Shown here piece by piece: positions 6,859-16,800 of a stretch of 64,000 bases of DNA (positions within the stretch are counted from its first letter, which is position 1; every line of letters begins with the position of its first letter). Position numbers and translations under genes: made by a program. This stretch comes from Campylobacterota bacterium (GTDB lineage Bacteria; Babelota; Babeliae; Babelales; RVW-14), in the NCBI GenBank assembly GCA_020633995.1, contig JACKCO010000004.1:186001-250000 (forward strand), in the 5' to 3' direction. Under the pieces are notes generated by a model that ran no database searches, had not been told where the DNA came from, and saw nothing but the letters and a program-made list of their open reading frames with translations.

Positions 6859-9444
6859 ATGGGTAAACCTACAATCAAAATTATTGGTGCTAAAGAGCAT
6901 AATTTAAAGTCAGTTTCTGTTGATATTCCTAAGGAAAAATTGGTGGTTATTACCGGGCCATCGGGTTCTGGTAAAAGTTCTTTAGCGCTTGACACGTTGT
7001 ATGCTGAAGGACAGCGACGTTATGTTGAATCGCTTTCGTCCTACGCGCGACAATTTTTGGGCGTTGCTCGTCGACCATCTGTCGAAAAAATTGATGGTTT
7101 GTGTCCTGCAATTGCCATCGACCAAAAAACGGTTGGTTATAATCCTCGCTCAACTGTTGGAACGATTACCGAGATTTACGATTATTTACGTGTTTTGTTT
7201 GCCCGTGTTGGCACTCCTCACTGTGTCGAGTGTGGTAAAGGTATTAGTGCACGTAGTCCTCAACAGATAGCCCATATGTTGCAGGAAAAATTTGATGGAC
7301 AGGAAATTACGGTTACGGCGCCCATCGCAGTTCAAAAGAAGGGGGAGTTTAAAAATGAGCTTACGCGTTTTTTTGAACGAGGTTTTCATCGATTTGTTAT
7401 AAACGGAAAATATTATCGTTTTACCGACCCACAAGATATTGCAAAAGTTAAGCTTGGAAAAACATATAAACATACAATTAGTGTGTTGATTGATAAGTTG
7501 CGTGTTCAAAAAGATGAACATGTTCGATTACAAGAGGCCATTGAAAAGTCATTTGGATGTAACGGTGGTTTGTGTGGCATTATTAATGAGCAGGGCTCTG
7601 AGAGTATGTATTCATCAAAGCGTATTTGTGTTGATTGTGCCCAGTCCTTTCCTGAACTTGAGCCCCGTATTTTTTCTTTCAATTCTCCCCTTGGCGCGTG
7701 TAAGAATTGTCATGGGCTTGGCTTTACGTACGAATCAAGTTCATCATTTGAAAACAAGTTGTGGGACTCTCTTGAGGATGACGAATCAAGCCGTTATACG
7801 GATGTGCGTCCACACGAGCGTCCGTGTGATTTTTGTCAGGGTAAGCGCTTATGTGATGAGGCTCTGGCTGTTACCGTTGCGGGAAAGAATATTTATCAGT
7901 TCAGCACCATGGCGATTAGTTCGTTGCTTGATTTTGTCAAAACCATTGAAACAGATCTGGATGCCGAGCAGCAAGTAATTGCTGCACCACTTATGCGAGA
8001 AATTATCAGCCGTTTAACCTTTCTCAATAATGTTGGCTTAACCTATTTAACACTTGCTCGTAGCGCTCGAACACTGTCTGGTGGGGAGGGGCAGCGTATT
8101 CGTTTGGCAACGCAAATAGGCTCATCGCTGAGTGGCGTTGTCTACATTCTTGATGAACCAAGTATTGGTTTGCATCAGCGAGACAATGACCGCTTAATTG
8201 AAACGCTCAAGTTGCTGCGTGATCAGGGCAACACGGTAGTAGTTGTTGAGCATGACATGGACACCATTAAGGCTGCGGATTATTTGATTGATATGGGACC
8301 GGCTGCCGGTATTTTAGGTGGCGAGGTGACTGCTCATGGGTCACCGTCAGAACTTGCAAAACTAGAACAGTCCCTGACCGGTAAATTTTTGTCTGGTAAG
8401 CGAGCGATTAAAGTTCCCCAAAAACGTCGTAAGGTAAAGGGATTTTTAACGCTTAAAGGAGCACGGGCAAATAATCTAAAAAATCTTGAGGTTAAATTTC
8501 CTCTCGGTGTTTTTTCTGCCGTTTCTGGCGTTTCTGGATCAGGAAAAAGTAGCTTGGTCATGCAGTGCCTTGCTATGGGGCTACGACAATATTTTAGCTC
8601 AGGGTATGCAATAGGCCGAAACTTTGAAGAAATTGAGGGTATTGATCAGCTTAGAAATGTAGTTATTGTTGATCAAAGTCCAATCGGTCGCACACCACGC
8701 TCAAATCCAGCAACGTATCTTGGTATTTTTGACGATATTCGCAATCTGTATGCAAGCTTGCCTGAGAGCAACGCCAGAGGCTACAAACCTGGTCGATTTA
8801 GCTTTAATGTTCGTGATGGGCGTTGTTTTGAATGTAATGGTGAGGGTAAAATTAAAGTATCAATGCACTTTTTAGAAGATGTGCAAGTACTGTGCAAGAC
8901 CTGTAAGGGTAAACGCTATAACCAGCAGGTTCTTGAGATAACCTTTAATGGTAAAACGATTGCAGATATTTTGGAAATGTCGGTGCTCGAGGCACAAGAG
9001 TTTTTCAAAAATTTCCCACGTATTAAAAAACGTATTGATCTGCTTTGTGAGGTTGGACTTGACTACATTAGACTTGGTCAACCATCAACAACATTTTCTG
9101 GCGGTGAGGCGCAGCGTATCAAGCTTGTCAATGAGCTTGCAAAGCGTGATAGTTGCACATTGTACGTTCTTGATGAACCAACGACGGGGCTTCACAGTGC
9201 CGATGTTGACAAACTCCTTCATGTGATTAACAAATTAGTTGATCGCGGAAACAGTGTGCTGGTTATTGAACATAATTTAGATATGCTCAAATCAGTTGAT
9301 TACCTGATTGACATTGGTCCTGAGGGTGGAGAGCAGGGTGGTTATGTTGTTGCTCAAGGGCTGCCTGAAGAAGTAGCAAAAAGTAAGCAAAGTATTACCG
9401 GTAAGTTTCTAGCACGTGAGCTTGCGAATAGTCAAAAAAAATAA
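6859..9444 (+). CDS. uvrA: excinuclease ABC subunit UvrA
   Basis: UvrA is the damage-sensing ATPase of nucleotide excision repair; it dimerises, scans DNA and loads UvrB. Seen here: first Walker A GPSGSGKSS at residues 33-41, ABC signature LSGGEGQRIRLA with Walker B VVYILDEPSIGLH, second Walker A GVSGSGKSS, second signature FSGGEAQRIKL and Walker B TLYVLDEPTTGLH. Zinc-binding Cys pairs are present (CVDC...CKNC and CFEC...CKTC), plus CVEC and CDFC in the insert. At 861 residues it is shorter than the usual 940 or so, apparently through trimmed loops rather than loss of a domain. An in-frame GTG occurs at 6847, but GAGG at 6849-6852 is well spaced for the ATG at 6859. A terminator-like hairpin follows. 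No uvrB or uvrC is nearby. Confidence 0.97.
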   Translation: MGKPTIKIIGAKEHNLKSVSVDIPKEKLVVITGPSGSGKSSLALDTLYAEGQRRYVESLSSYARQFLGVARRPSVEKIDGLCPAIAIDQKTVGYNPRSTVGTITEIYDYLRVLFARVGTPHCVECGKGISARSPQQIAHMLQEKFDGQEITVTAPIAVQKKGEFKNELTRFFERGFHRFVINGKYYRFTDPQDIAKVKLGKTYKHTISVLIDKLRVQKDEHVRLQEAIEKSFGCNGGLCGIINEQGSESMYSSKRICVDCAQSFPELEPRIFSFNSPLGACKNCHGLGFTYESSSSFENKLWDSLEDDESSRYTDVRPHERPCDFCQGKRLCDEALAVTVAGKNIYQFSTMAISSLLDFVKTIETDLDAEQQVIAAPLMREIISRLTFLNNVGLTYLTLARSARTLSGGEGQRIRLATQIGSSLSGVVYILDEPSIGLHQRDNDRLIETLKLLRDQGNTVVVVEHDMDTIKAADYLIDMGPAAGILGGEVTAHGSPSELAKLEQSLTGKFLSGKRAIKVPQKRRKVKGFLTLKGARANNLKNLEVKFPLGVFSAVSGVSGSGKSSLVMQCLAMGLRQYFSSGYAIGRNFEEIEGIDQLRNVVIVDQSPIGRTPRSNPATYLGIFDDIRNLYASLPESNARGYKPGRFSFNVRDGRCFECNGEGKIKVSMHFLEDVQVLCKTCKGKRYNQQVLEITFNGKTIADILEMSVLEAQEFFKNFPRIKKRIDLLCEVGLDYIRLGQPSTTFSGGEAQRIKLVNELAKRDSCTLYVLDEPTTGLHSADVDKLLHVINKLVDRGNSVLVIEHNLDMLKSVDYLIDIGPEGGEQGGYVVAQGLPEEVAKSKQSITGKFLARELANSQKK

Positions 9445-9495
9445 AGGCACACTGATCTAGAACGCTCTTTAAACCGATTTTTTAAGTTGCTTGCG

Positions 9496-9540
9496 AAAAC
9501 AGCCTTGTTTAGATTAAATTCCGAGCAAGGTTGTTTTATT
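9496..9540 (+). terminator. intrinsic terminator after uvrA
   Basis: Arms AAAACAGCCTTG (9496-9507) and CAAGGTTGTTTT (9526-9537) pair over 12 bp with one G-U, loop of 18 nt, and a T-rich 3' side. It lies between uvrA and the next gene. Confidence 0.55.
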
Positions 9541-9563
9541 TTTAAAGACGGGGAAGGAAGAGA

Positions 9564-10214
9564 ATGAAATGCTCTGTTATTTTTTCTTGTATGCTTTTGT
9601 TTGCTTGTTCAACGTTATCGGCAATGGATGAGGGGCAGGGGGTAGATCTGGATCGAGCATCGCTTGCTTTACACGAAGCCGCACAAAGTGATAGCTTAGA
9701 TGATGCTAAAAAAGCGGTAGGAGATGGTGCTGATGTTAATGCCCGCAATGAGCATGGGCTTACACCGCTACATAATGCTGTATGTCATAATAGCCTTGGT
9801 GTTATGACGTACTTGCTTTCGCTTGATGGCGTAGAGAAGAATGCTAAGGTTGTAGCTACGCGTAAAGATGGTGGACATAAGGGAACAATGATTCCATTTA
9901 ATGGGTATACAACGCTTCATCTAGCTATTGTCAATCTTCCTCAAGAGAGTGAACAAGATGTTGAAAAGGCAAAACAGGGTTTCAATCGTTTACTTAGTTC
10001 ACTCGGTAAGGATGACCTTACAATGCTTGATGGACAAAAATTTACCCCACTTGCACGCGCATTAATTAGTTGTCAAACAGCTCGCGCCGAAACATCTCGT
10101 TCATTATATGTTTTTGCAGCACAAGAAATTTGCAAAAAGCTGGCGGCGTTTGGCTTAAGTGTTGATGAGCAAAGCAAACAGCTCATGCAATCTATCAAAG
10201 AACTCAAATCATAG
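9564..10214 (+). CDS. secreted ankyrin-repeat-like protein
   Basis: 216 residues with a signal peptide (MKCSVIFSCMLLFACSTLSA). The Cys in the hydrophobic stretch (FACSTLS) could alternatively mark a lipoprotein. Two ankyrin repeats are clear: LALHEAAQSDSLDDAKKAVGDGADVNARN and GLTPLHNAVCHNSLGVMTYLLSLDG; a third is degenerate (GYTTLHLAIVNLPQ) and a fourth partial (KFTPLARALISC). GGAAGGAAGAG precedes the ATG. It is flanked by terminator-like hairpins on both sides, so it looks like a single-gene unit. Role unknown; likely protein-protein contact outside the cytoplasm. Confidence 0.75.
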   Translation: MKCSVIFSCMLLFACSTLSAMDEGQGVDLDRASLALHEAAQSDSLDDAKKAVGDGADVNARNEHGLTPLHNAVCHNSLGVMTYLLSLDGVEKNAKVVATRKDGGHKGTMIPFNGYTTLHLAIVNLPQESEQDVEKAKQGFNRLLSSLGKDDLTMLDGQKFTPLARALISCQTARAETSRSLYVFAAQEICKKLAAFGLSVDEQSKQLMQSIKELKS

Positions 10215-10237
10215 GCTTACTCAAGTCTTGAGTAAGC
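10215..10237. terminator. hairpin just after the ankyrin-like gene
   Basis: Perfect 11-bp inverted repeat (GCTTACTCAAG / CTTGAGTAAGC) starting at the stop codon, without a good T run. It may help end transcription or protect the 3' end. Confidence 0.35.
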
Positions 10238-10273
10238 ATTATCTGAAAATTTGCACGATTTCGTAATTTTTTT

Positions 10274-10316
10274 ACGCTGCTGGTTGATTTAATCAACCAG
10301 CAGCGTGTCGTTTTTG
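10274..10316 (+). terminator. strong hairpin terminator
   Basis: A 16-bp perfect inverted repeat (ACGCTGCTGGTTGATT at 10274-10289 and its complement at 10291-10306), followed by gtcgttttt. It sits directly in front of the promoter of the four-gene operon that follows. Confidence 0.65.
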
Positions 10317-10341
10317 CATTACAGGCGTTATTTGATATACT
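10314..10341 (+). promoter_or_regulatory. promoter of the four-gene exported-protein operon
   Basis: TTGCAT (10314-10319), a 16-bp spacer and TATACT (10336-10341), with TGA directly before the -10 (extended -10 type). It starts inside the T run of the preceding terminator and lies about 60 bp upstream of the GTG at 10403. Confidence 0.55.
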
Positions 10342-10402
10342 TCTGTCACAGTATTTTCCATTTAAATGTATGTTAACCCCCTCATTGAGAAAAGGGATTG
10401 GC

Positions 10403-11896
10403 GTGAAAGTTGATGTAGACTTTTTTAAAAGACGTCTATGTCTTTTAGTTGTAGGTATATTATTTTTCCTCGGTTGTGGCCAAGTTGTAAGCGCCATGTC
10501 TCAACGTGATAAGTACTGGGAAGGTAGAGGACTGTTTGGATTGCCCCTACACGAAAGAATGACCAAGATTGAAAAAATTGTTCGAGATCAAGAAAAAATT
10601 GAACAGGTCATGGATAACTTTCGCAAAGCACGTGATAAGTACACCAAGAAGGTAAATGCTTATAAAGCGTATAATAAGCAACTAAGTGCGGCTAGTAAGC
10701 CTAATAAACCTGAAGCGTTGACTAACTGGCAAAGGGATCTGAGAAAATCTGATGAGGATTTTATAGCCTTGGCATCACCAGGTCGGAGTGGTAGTGCCGA
10801 TAAGGTTCCCCTTCCTACGCCTCGAGGTGTGCTTAAAAAAAGGAAGTGGGAATTGCTTACTAAAGAGGAGAATTGTTTTCATTATTATAAAGAAAAATTT
10901 AATAGTCAGCCAGTTGATCAAGAAGAAATAGATGCTCTTGATAACACAATAAATAAGTATAAAAAAGCGCTTAAAATGTTGCGTGAAAATTCAGATAATA
11001 TAGCTAAAGCACTGGTCAACTCAACTAATCCTGCGGCAAAGCTTGGGAGTATTATTGCGCGAGGGCTAGCCGGACAACAGCTTGAAGGGGTACTTGAAGA
11101 TAGTGATATTGACAGTGTCTCAAGTGGTATCGAACAAGGTGTGTATGTACGCGTTGCGGGTGCATGTGGCGACGTTCTTGGCGAAAAACTTAAAGGATCT
11201 ATTAACCGCATGTTTGGCGGTGCGTGGGATTTTGCCGAGAACCAGATCGTGGATGGGTGGAATGTGTTGTGCAATGTGTTGTTTCATGCGTCACGAGATC
11301 CATTTACCTCAGACGAATTAACCGGGTGGGATAACTTACTTGATTCTGTTTTTAAAGATATTGAAGCGCTTTTAAAAGAGGGACCTAAAGATAGTTCTCG
11401 TAGTTATGAAATGACATTACGTCAATTACAAGAAGAGAGTGATGAAGCAAGTGAAACGTTGACAACACTTAAAAATAGTGCTTGGCGCTGCTTGATTGAG
11501 GGCTATGCAGATCAAATTGATTTTATAGCAGGTGAGTTTGAAGACCGTAAGGTTTACTATAAAGAAAATAATCTTACAAATCGTGTTTGCTCATTTTACA
11601 TTAGCCAAATTGTTAAACGACTTCTTGAGTTTAGGGATATTTTACTTGAGGCAAATTCTTTGAGCGAGCTTGATCGACTGCTTGATTTTAACAAACAGAT
11701 GGTTGGTGCTTACAAGAAGAACATCCTGATGCTTAACAGGCGGTTGTCAGAGTCGCTGCAAGGATTTGGAAGAGCTACCAGCAAGGACAAACAATTTGGG
11801 GGTAAGTTTCCTGCTAATGATTTCAATAAAGGTAGTATGGGCGGTTATGGTTCGGGTTTTGATAATGACAAGCCGTATCCGGGTTCATTCTTTTAG
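10403..11896 (+). CDS. exported helical protein of unknown function, first gene of a four-gene operon
   Basis: 497 residues from GTG at 10403. An in-frame ATG at 10370 lacks a ribosome-binding site, whereas AAGGGA is well placed for the GTG. The N-terminus carries a basic region and a strongly hydrophobic stretch (LCLLVVGILFFLGCG) ending with VVSAMS, so a signal peptide, or a lipoprotein signal given the LGCG. The body is mostly charged helix with coiled-coil potential (residues about 60-120 and 310-360). A Gly-rich segment around residue 230 (AKLGSIIARGLAGQQLEGVL) and a region with VRVAGACGDVLGEKL lie in the middle, and the C-terminus is Gly/Asp/Lys-rich and probably disordered. I do not recognise a family. 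The next gene begins 15 bp downstream and has a similar first few codons (VKVxV). Confidence 0.7.
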   Translation: MKVDVDFFKRRLCLLVVGILFFLGCGQVVSAMSQRDKYWEGRGLFGLPLHERMTKIEKIVRDQEKIEQVMDNFRKARDKYTKKVNAYKAYNKQLSAASKPNKPEALTNWQRDLRKSDEDFIALASPGRSGSADKVPLPTPRGVLKKRKWELLTKEENCFHYYKEKFNSQPVDQEEIDALDNTINKYKKALKMLRENSDNIAKALVNSTNPAAKLGSIIARGLAGQQLEGVLEDSDIDSVSSGIEQGVYVRVAGACGDVLGEKLKGSINRMFGGAWDFAENQIVDGWNVLCNVLFHASRDPFTSDELTGWDNLLDSVFKDIEALLKEGPKDSSRSYEMTLRQLQEESDEASETLTTLKNSAWRCLIEGYADQIDFIAGEFEDRKVYYKENNLTNRVCSFYISQIVKRLLEFRDILLEANSLSELDRLLDFNKQMVGAYKKNILMLNRRLSESLQGFGRATSKDKQFGGKFPANDFNKGSMGGYGSGFDNDKPYPGSFF

Positions 11897-11911
11897 GTAG
11901 GAACAAGCGGA

Positions 11912-12907
11912 GTGAAAGTAGGCGTACACAAGATTTTGTTTACATTGGGATTGTTTGCGACTTGTACTGTTGTAGGTCGCACAGATGAAGTGCTTGCTTC
12001 CGGTTCCAAAGCGCTGGAGCCAACCCCGCTTTTTGATAGCAAAAAAACTCTCGTTTTTGAGACAATGAGCCTAGATAGAATTGCTGAGTTCACAAATGAG
12101 TGGGAGCAACGTATAGACCAGGCATGCTGGAATAGAAACATGGTACTTGGCTTATTGGCAACGGGCTTGCTCAGTGTGGCGTGGATTTGGTGGAAGCTTG
12201 AGCGACAAGAGCACAATAATAATTCGGGTCAACCAATGAGCGATGAAGAGTTTGATCGGTTGTATAATCAATATCTCTATGAAAAAGTAAAGCATAAACG
12301 AGAGCGTGCAACTTTTCGGGGCATAGTTAAAGACTCTGCGCTCCGTGCTGTTGGTGCAGCGATATTTTTATTTATCTCGCATGAGCTGTTGCAAAAGTTT
12401 TCTGGTTTGTTTGATAAGTTACAGGAAGGTGCTGCGGGTATTTCATGGAACTTTGAGAAAGAACAAGCGCGGATGTTGCTTGCAGAGTTTGAGCAGGAGT
12501 TGGGTACGTTTGGTGATAGTGTGTATGACTTTTTACAGAGTTGTCAGCATTTTCAGCATAGGTTGAGCCAAGATGATACGTCAAAATTATACGATTTTTA
12601 CGCCGTTTCGATAGTGACACATCATGCAGCAATGGTTTACACAACAGAAAAACTACTGGCATTTATATGCGCTGTATTTGGTTGTCGAGTAAATCAAGGC
12701 CATTCTGATCAGGGTATGAGTGCCCATATTCATAATATTGTTGAGGGGGTTAATCATATTTCTTCAGAGTTTGAACATATTCTGAGTAGTCGCGAGCATG
12801 GACAGGAGGCGGATAGCTTTTTTTTGTCACTACAAATATTTTTCAAAAAAATGAAGCGAACTGTGTGCAACATGGCTAAAGATATCTGTGAAGGCAAGGT
12901 TGCATGA
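11912..12907 (+). CDS. exported membrane protein of unknown function, second gene of operon
   Basis: 331 residues from GTG at 11912, with a signal peptide (KILFTLGLFATCTVVG). Two further hydrophobic segments follow: NMVLGLLATGLLSVAWIWW at about residues 75-93, and a second one (ALRAVGAAIFLFISHELL) near residue 145. Between them is a charged stretch (EEFDRLYNQYLYEKVKHKRE). The C-terminal half is soluble and helical with several His residues (QHFQHR, THHAA, SAHIHNIV). No known domain is recognised. It overlaps the next gene by 4 bp (ATGA), a sign of translational coupling. I infer an inner-membrane component that anchors or contacts the other three operon products. Confidence 0.65.
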   Translation: MKVGVHKILFTLGLFATCTVVGRTDEVLASGSKALEPTPLFDSKKTLVFETMSLDRIAEFTNEWEQRIDQACWNRNMVLGLLATGLLSVAWIWWKLERQEHNNNSGQPMSDEEFDRLYNQYLYEKVKHKRERATFRGIVKDSALRAVGAAIFLFISHELLQKFSGLFDKLQEGAAGISWNFEKEQARMLLAEFEQELGTFGDSVYDFLQSCQHFQHRLSQDDTSKLYDFYAVSIVTHHAAMVYTTEKLLAFICAVFGCRVNQGHSDQGMSAHIHNIVEGVNHISSEFEHILSSREHGQEADSFFLSLQIFFKKMKRTVCNMAKDICEGKVA

Positions 12908-13875
12908 GTGGTATGAAAAGCATTTTTTTTTTAGCTATTTTTTCGTACTTTTTTTCCGCGATTAGTGGGGAGTGTTTTTTAGATAATGTCTCAGTCCCAG
13001 AGCGGAATATGCTTGCTCGGCAGGACTTTAGTTTTTATCGAGACTATCTTGAAAAATATTTTCCTAAGGCATTGGTCATGCAAGATATGTTTTTGCAGAT
13101 GGCGCCTGAACAGATTGAGCAGTCGCTGGAAGATCTTGTAACGCTTTTTGCCAAAGAACCGTGGTTTTATTTTGTCAATAAACCTGAGGGTTTCAAATTA
13201 GGTCATTATTGGGAATTTATCGTAGATCAGCTCAGCATAATCAATAGCTTTTTGAACAAAGCTCGTATTAATCCCCTTGAAAACAAGGTCTTCCTCCTTA
13301 AAGATTCATTTTTTTTATCATCTGAGGAAAAGCTGTTGATGAGCATATCAAAGCCACTGCTTGATTATTTTAAAGAGCAATCGAACGTTTATGGTGCTCA
13401 AAAAAATATGCATGACGATTTTGTTCAAGCAGATGAGCAGGCTATGTTTATGGCCCTTTTTGACATTTCCTCGCAAGATAAGACCTGCGGGGAGGATTCA
13501 GGAGATGAAGATACGGACGAGCAGCAAAAAGATTACGAAATGCGTCAAGACCATGTAATATTTCGTTTTTATGCTTTGTGCTTTGACTATCTCATTAAGT
13601 TATTTAATGAGGGTATCATGTTTAAAGATACAATTATGGCAAACAAATATCAGGCTGAATTGAATTACGTTATGGGTAAGTTACGCGGTTCGTCATTTGA
13701 ATCTGATTATCAAGAAGCATTGAAGACATGTCGTGAGCTTTATCAATTGCTTGAGCTGCATTTAGGTGTTGATAAAGATGAAGAAGAGTTTATTAACATG
13801 CTCTTTGGTGATGATCAGGAAGCATCTGAAGAGGCAAAAGCGTTGATGCGTGAAAGTCGTTCTCTGTTTGGGTAG
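12904..13875 (+). CDS. secreted acidic helical protein of unknown function, third gene of operon
   Basis: 323 residues with a signal peptide (MSGMKSIFFLAIFSYFFSAISG). The start codon overlaps the previous stop (ATGA); a second ATG three codons in is an alternative. The mature protein is helical and acidic, with an Asp/Glu-rich loop in the middle (CGEDSGDEDTDEQQKD) and an acidic C-terminus. No conserved domain, repeats or catalytic pattern is recognised. The next gene starts only 2 bp after its stop, so the four genes are certainly read together. Likely a structural or accessory subunit; function unknown. Confidence 0.65.
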   Translation: MSGMKSIFFLAIFSYFFSAISGECFLDNVSVPERNMLARQDFSFYRDYLEKYFPKALVMQDMFLQMAPEQIEQSLEDLVTLFAKEPWFYFVNKPEGFKLGHYWEFIVDQLSIINSFLNKARINPLENKVFLLKDSFFLSSEEKLLMSISKPLLDYFKEQSNVYGAQKNMHDDFVQADEQAMFMALFDISSQDKTCGEDSGDEDTDEQQKDYEMRQDHVIFRFYALCFDYLIKLFNEGIMFKDTIMANKYQAELNYVMGKLRGSSFESDYQEALKTCRELYQLLELHLGVDKDEEEFINMLFGDDQEASEEAKALMRESRSLFG

Positions 13876-13877
13876 GT

Positions 13878-16800
13878 ATGAGCTATAGATTTTTTTACAT
13901 CTTTTTATTCTGTTTTGTTCGATGCTTGGCTCTGCAACAGCACACATCGCGTAGTGTTATTTTGCCAGATTTTATTCAGAGCTTTATTAAGCATTATGAG
14001 TTTAGCCCAGAGGGGCGATTTACTCATGAATATCATCCATATCTGCTGCAAAATACATCAGTTAGTCTTGATGAGCTTGAACATAGCTTAGTTGATAATG
14101 GGCTTCATTTGTTTGGTCGTATGATTATTTGTGGATATGAAGAACAGGCGGTTCCATCCTACTACACCGATTATACACGAGCCAAAATTAACGATGAGGC
14201 ACGTTTGCATAGTAAAGCAGATTGGTCGATGAAATTACACAATCGGTTTGGCATTATGACCGGTTTTTTGTTTAAGGATATCAACGAGCTATCTCAGCGC
14301 TTTATAAAAGATAAAGAGCCGCTTTTTTACCATATTGACCCAACGGCATTAACGGTGTTTAGAGATCAAGCGACAGTTTTTCAGGAACATGCATTTGGGC
14401 AAGCTTTGCCGTTGATGCACAAGGCTCGAGATACTCTTTTAGCCCACAGTTTAAAAGGGAAATGCAAAGAGGTCTTTAAAAATTTGATAGCGTTTTGGCA
14501 TACCATGTACACAAGTGCATTGAAGGTTGGCAATAAGCAGATTGCAGGAACGCAAGATATTTTATTTTCTATTGAGTATGGCAAGCATTTACTTCGTTCT
14601 GAGCTTCCATTGCTTAAATTTTTTTTGGGTCCCGATATTACCTATCCGATTGAGGTTTCATGCAAACAAAAGCGTGGGGCAACTATTCATGCTCAGCATT
14701 TTGTTAGCGAATTTGTCAAAAAGCTTCAGTCTCGCAATGGTCAAAATACGGTCTATGTTTTTTGTAGTTTTGTTGATGGTGTTGGCAAAAGTACCATGCT
14801 TGGCAACATTAAAAATTGGATGCGGTTTGGTAGTGATATTGACCAATTTGAGCATGTTGATAATTCATCATCACAGCTTTCAGAAGTATTTAAGTATGCT
14901 GATAAGGTTTTTATTGCAGATTTGCCGGCGCAGGTGAGTCATTTTACCTATAAGCCCGACGGATACGTGTATGTTGATGTGCAAACAAACTTACCGTACG
15001 CAAAAATTACAGAACTTGAGCAGTATGTGCTTTGTAATATTGGTCAGCTTAAACAGGAATATGATCGGTTGTATAAGCGTGTAGAACAGGTTATAGCAGA
15101 GCAAGGTTTTCAGGCTCCTCAGCTTAACGATGCAGCATCAGCCTCTTCATCATTTGTAAAGAATCTCTTTTTATTAAAACGACATGTGGGTAACAATTGG
15201 ATTCCTTTTCATCATAAAGATAATTTTTACTTGTTTAACCAAGACAGACCATCCGAAATCCGTGGACTGACTCCGCTTGGGCAGACTAAGTCTGAAGGGC
15301 TAAAGAACATTGAAGCAGAGCAAATGCTTTTTTTTGCCGGCATTAAGATGCCTTGTTCGTACAGTTTTTTTGTCGATGATTTTATTAAAAAGCTTAAGCA
15401 GTATGATATCAAAGAAGTAGTATTTGTTGATTTTGTAAGTATGTATCCTCGCTCATCGCGTGAAAATGTGAGAATTAATTACCTGTTGCAGCAACTTGCT
15501 TTGCTTAATCCATCATTTGATCCGCTGTTTAGCTCATATGCAACCTTTATTAATGGTGGACAGTTGTTGCATTGTTTACTTGATCACAAAAAACTAGAGA
15601 AATTTTTTGACTCGCTTTATCAAGAGTCAATGTTGCGCTTCTTTTTGTACCAGTACATTATGAATAATGATGTTAATTATGTACAAAGTGTTTCTCCCGC
15701 AATGCTCAACGACTACTGCCTCAAAAAATTAAATGATGTGCAGCAGGACAATGTTAATTATGTACATAATGCATGTCGAAAAAAAATTCTTGAAGAACGC
15801 AACAACCTCCAAAAGCTTTTTGCTAAAACAAAGTCTTTTGTTAATATCTTTGAATTTTCATTTAATAGAGTTCTTGCGCTTTCTGACGTTTTCTCTAGTT
15901 TTTTTAATGCTTATGTTAACCATGAAAGTTTGGCTAAGGCTTGGCAACAGTGTGGTGACGTTAATGTCACTGGAGCGAGTAACTTTGAACAGGGTTCGTG
16001 TGATTATCAGGCTAACCTTACTCATGGGCAGGGCGTTAAGGTTTTATATCGTTTTTTCCCTGAGTGTAAAAGTGAGTTGTTGCTGACGCCATTTATGAGC
16101 AGTATACGCTCGTGTTGGTATGCAGCGTTGAGCAATCTTGCTTTTACAAAAGTTAATGCTGATGGTCTGTACGAGTTTGAAAAACACCTATGGCCCGTTG
16201 TTCCACTTTTGATGACAAAGGGAACAGATGGAAATGTTTATGTGGTGCAACGCCTCTACGATTTGTGTACAAGTTCTATTTCAAAGAAAATAAAAAAAGC
16301 TTTTAAAAATTTTAATTTAAGGACGTTCAAACCTAAGGATTTTGCAGTAATTGACGATGAACTATTACGCTTGAACTGGAATGTCAAACAAACAAGTAGT
16401 GGTATTTTTGCCTATGATTGCGATCTTGCAACTCTACGGAGTAAAGCAGGAAATGATTCAATGATGTTTGGCCCAATGGGTAAGCAAAGCGTTGTTTCAC
16501 TTCTGGTCCAAAAGCATCAAAACGAGAATGGCCCGGATGCGGTAGTTACAGCAAATCGGCTTGGTAAATATCTTAACGAAAGTCAATTTTGGAAAATTGA
16601 AGCGCGTAATATGTATCAGGAGGCAACGAAAAATGGACTGAATCCATCATGTGATCAAAATAGCGATGACTCAGATGAGAGCAATAATTCAGGGTTTTTC
16701 GATGACGCAGAGTCAGTAGGTTTTCTTGGAGCAAATCCAGGTTTTGGTATGCAAAACGAGAACAACACAAAAGAAAAATTATATGTTATGCGTGACGATC

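Noticed and set aside
10204..10497. 97-residue minus-strand frame
   Set aside because: Runs through two terminator hairpins and a good promoter for the opposite strand.
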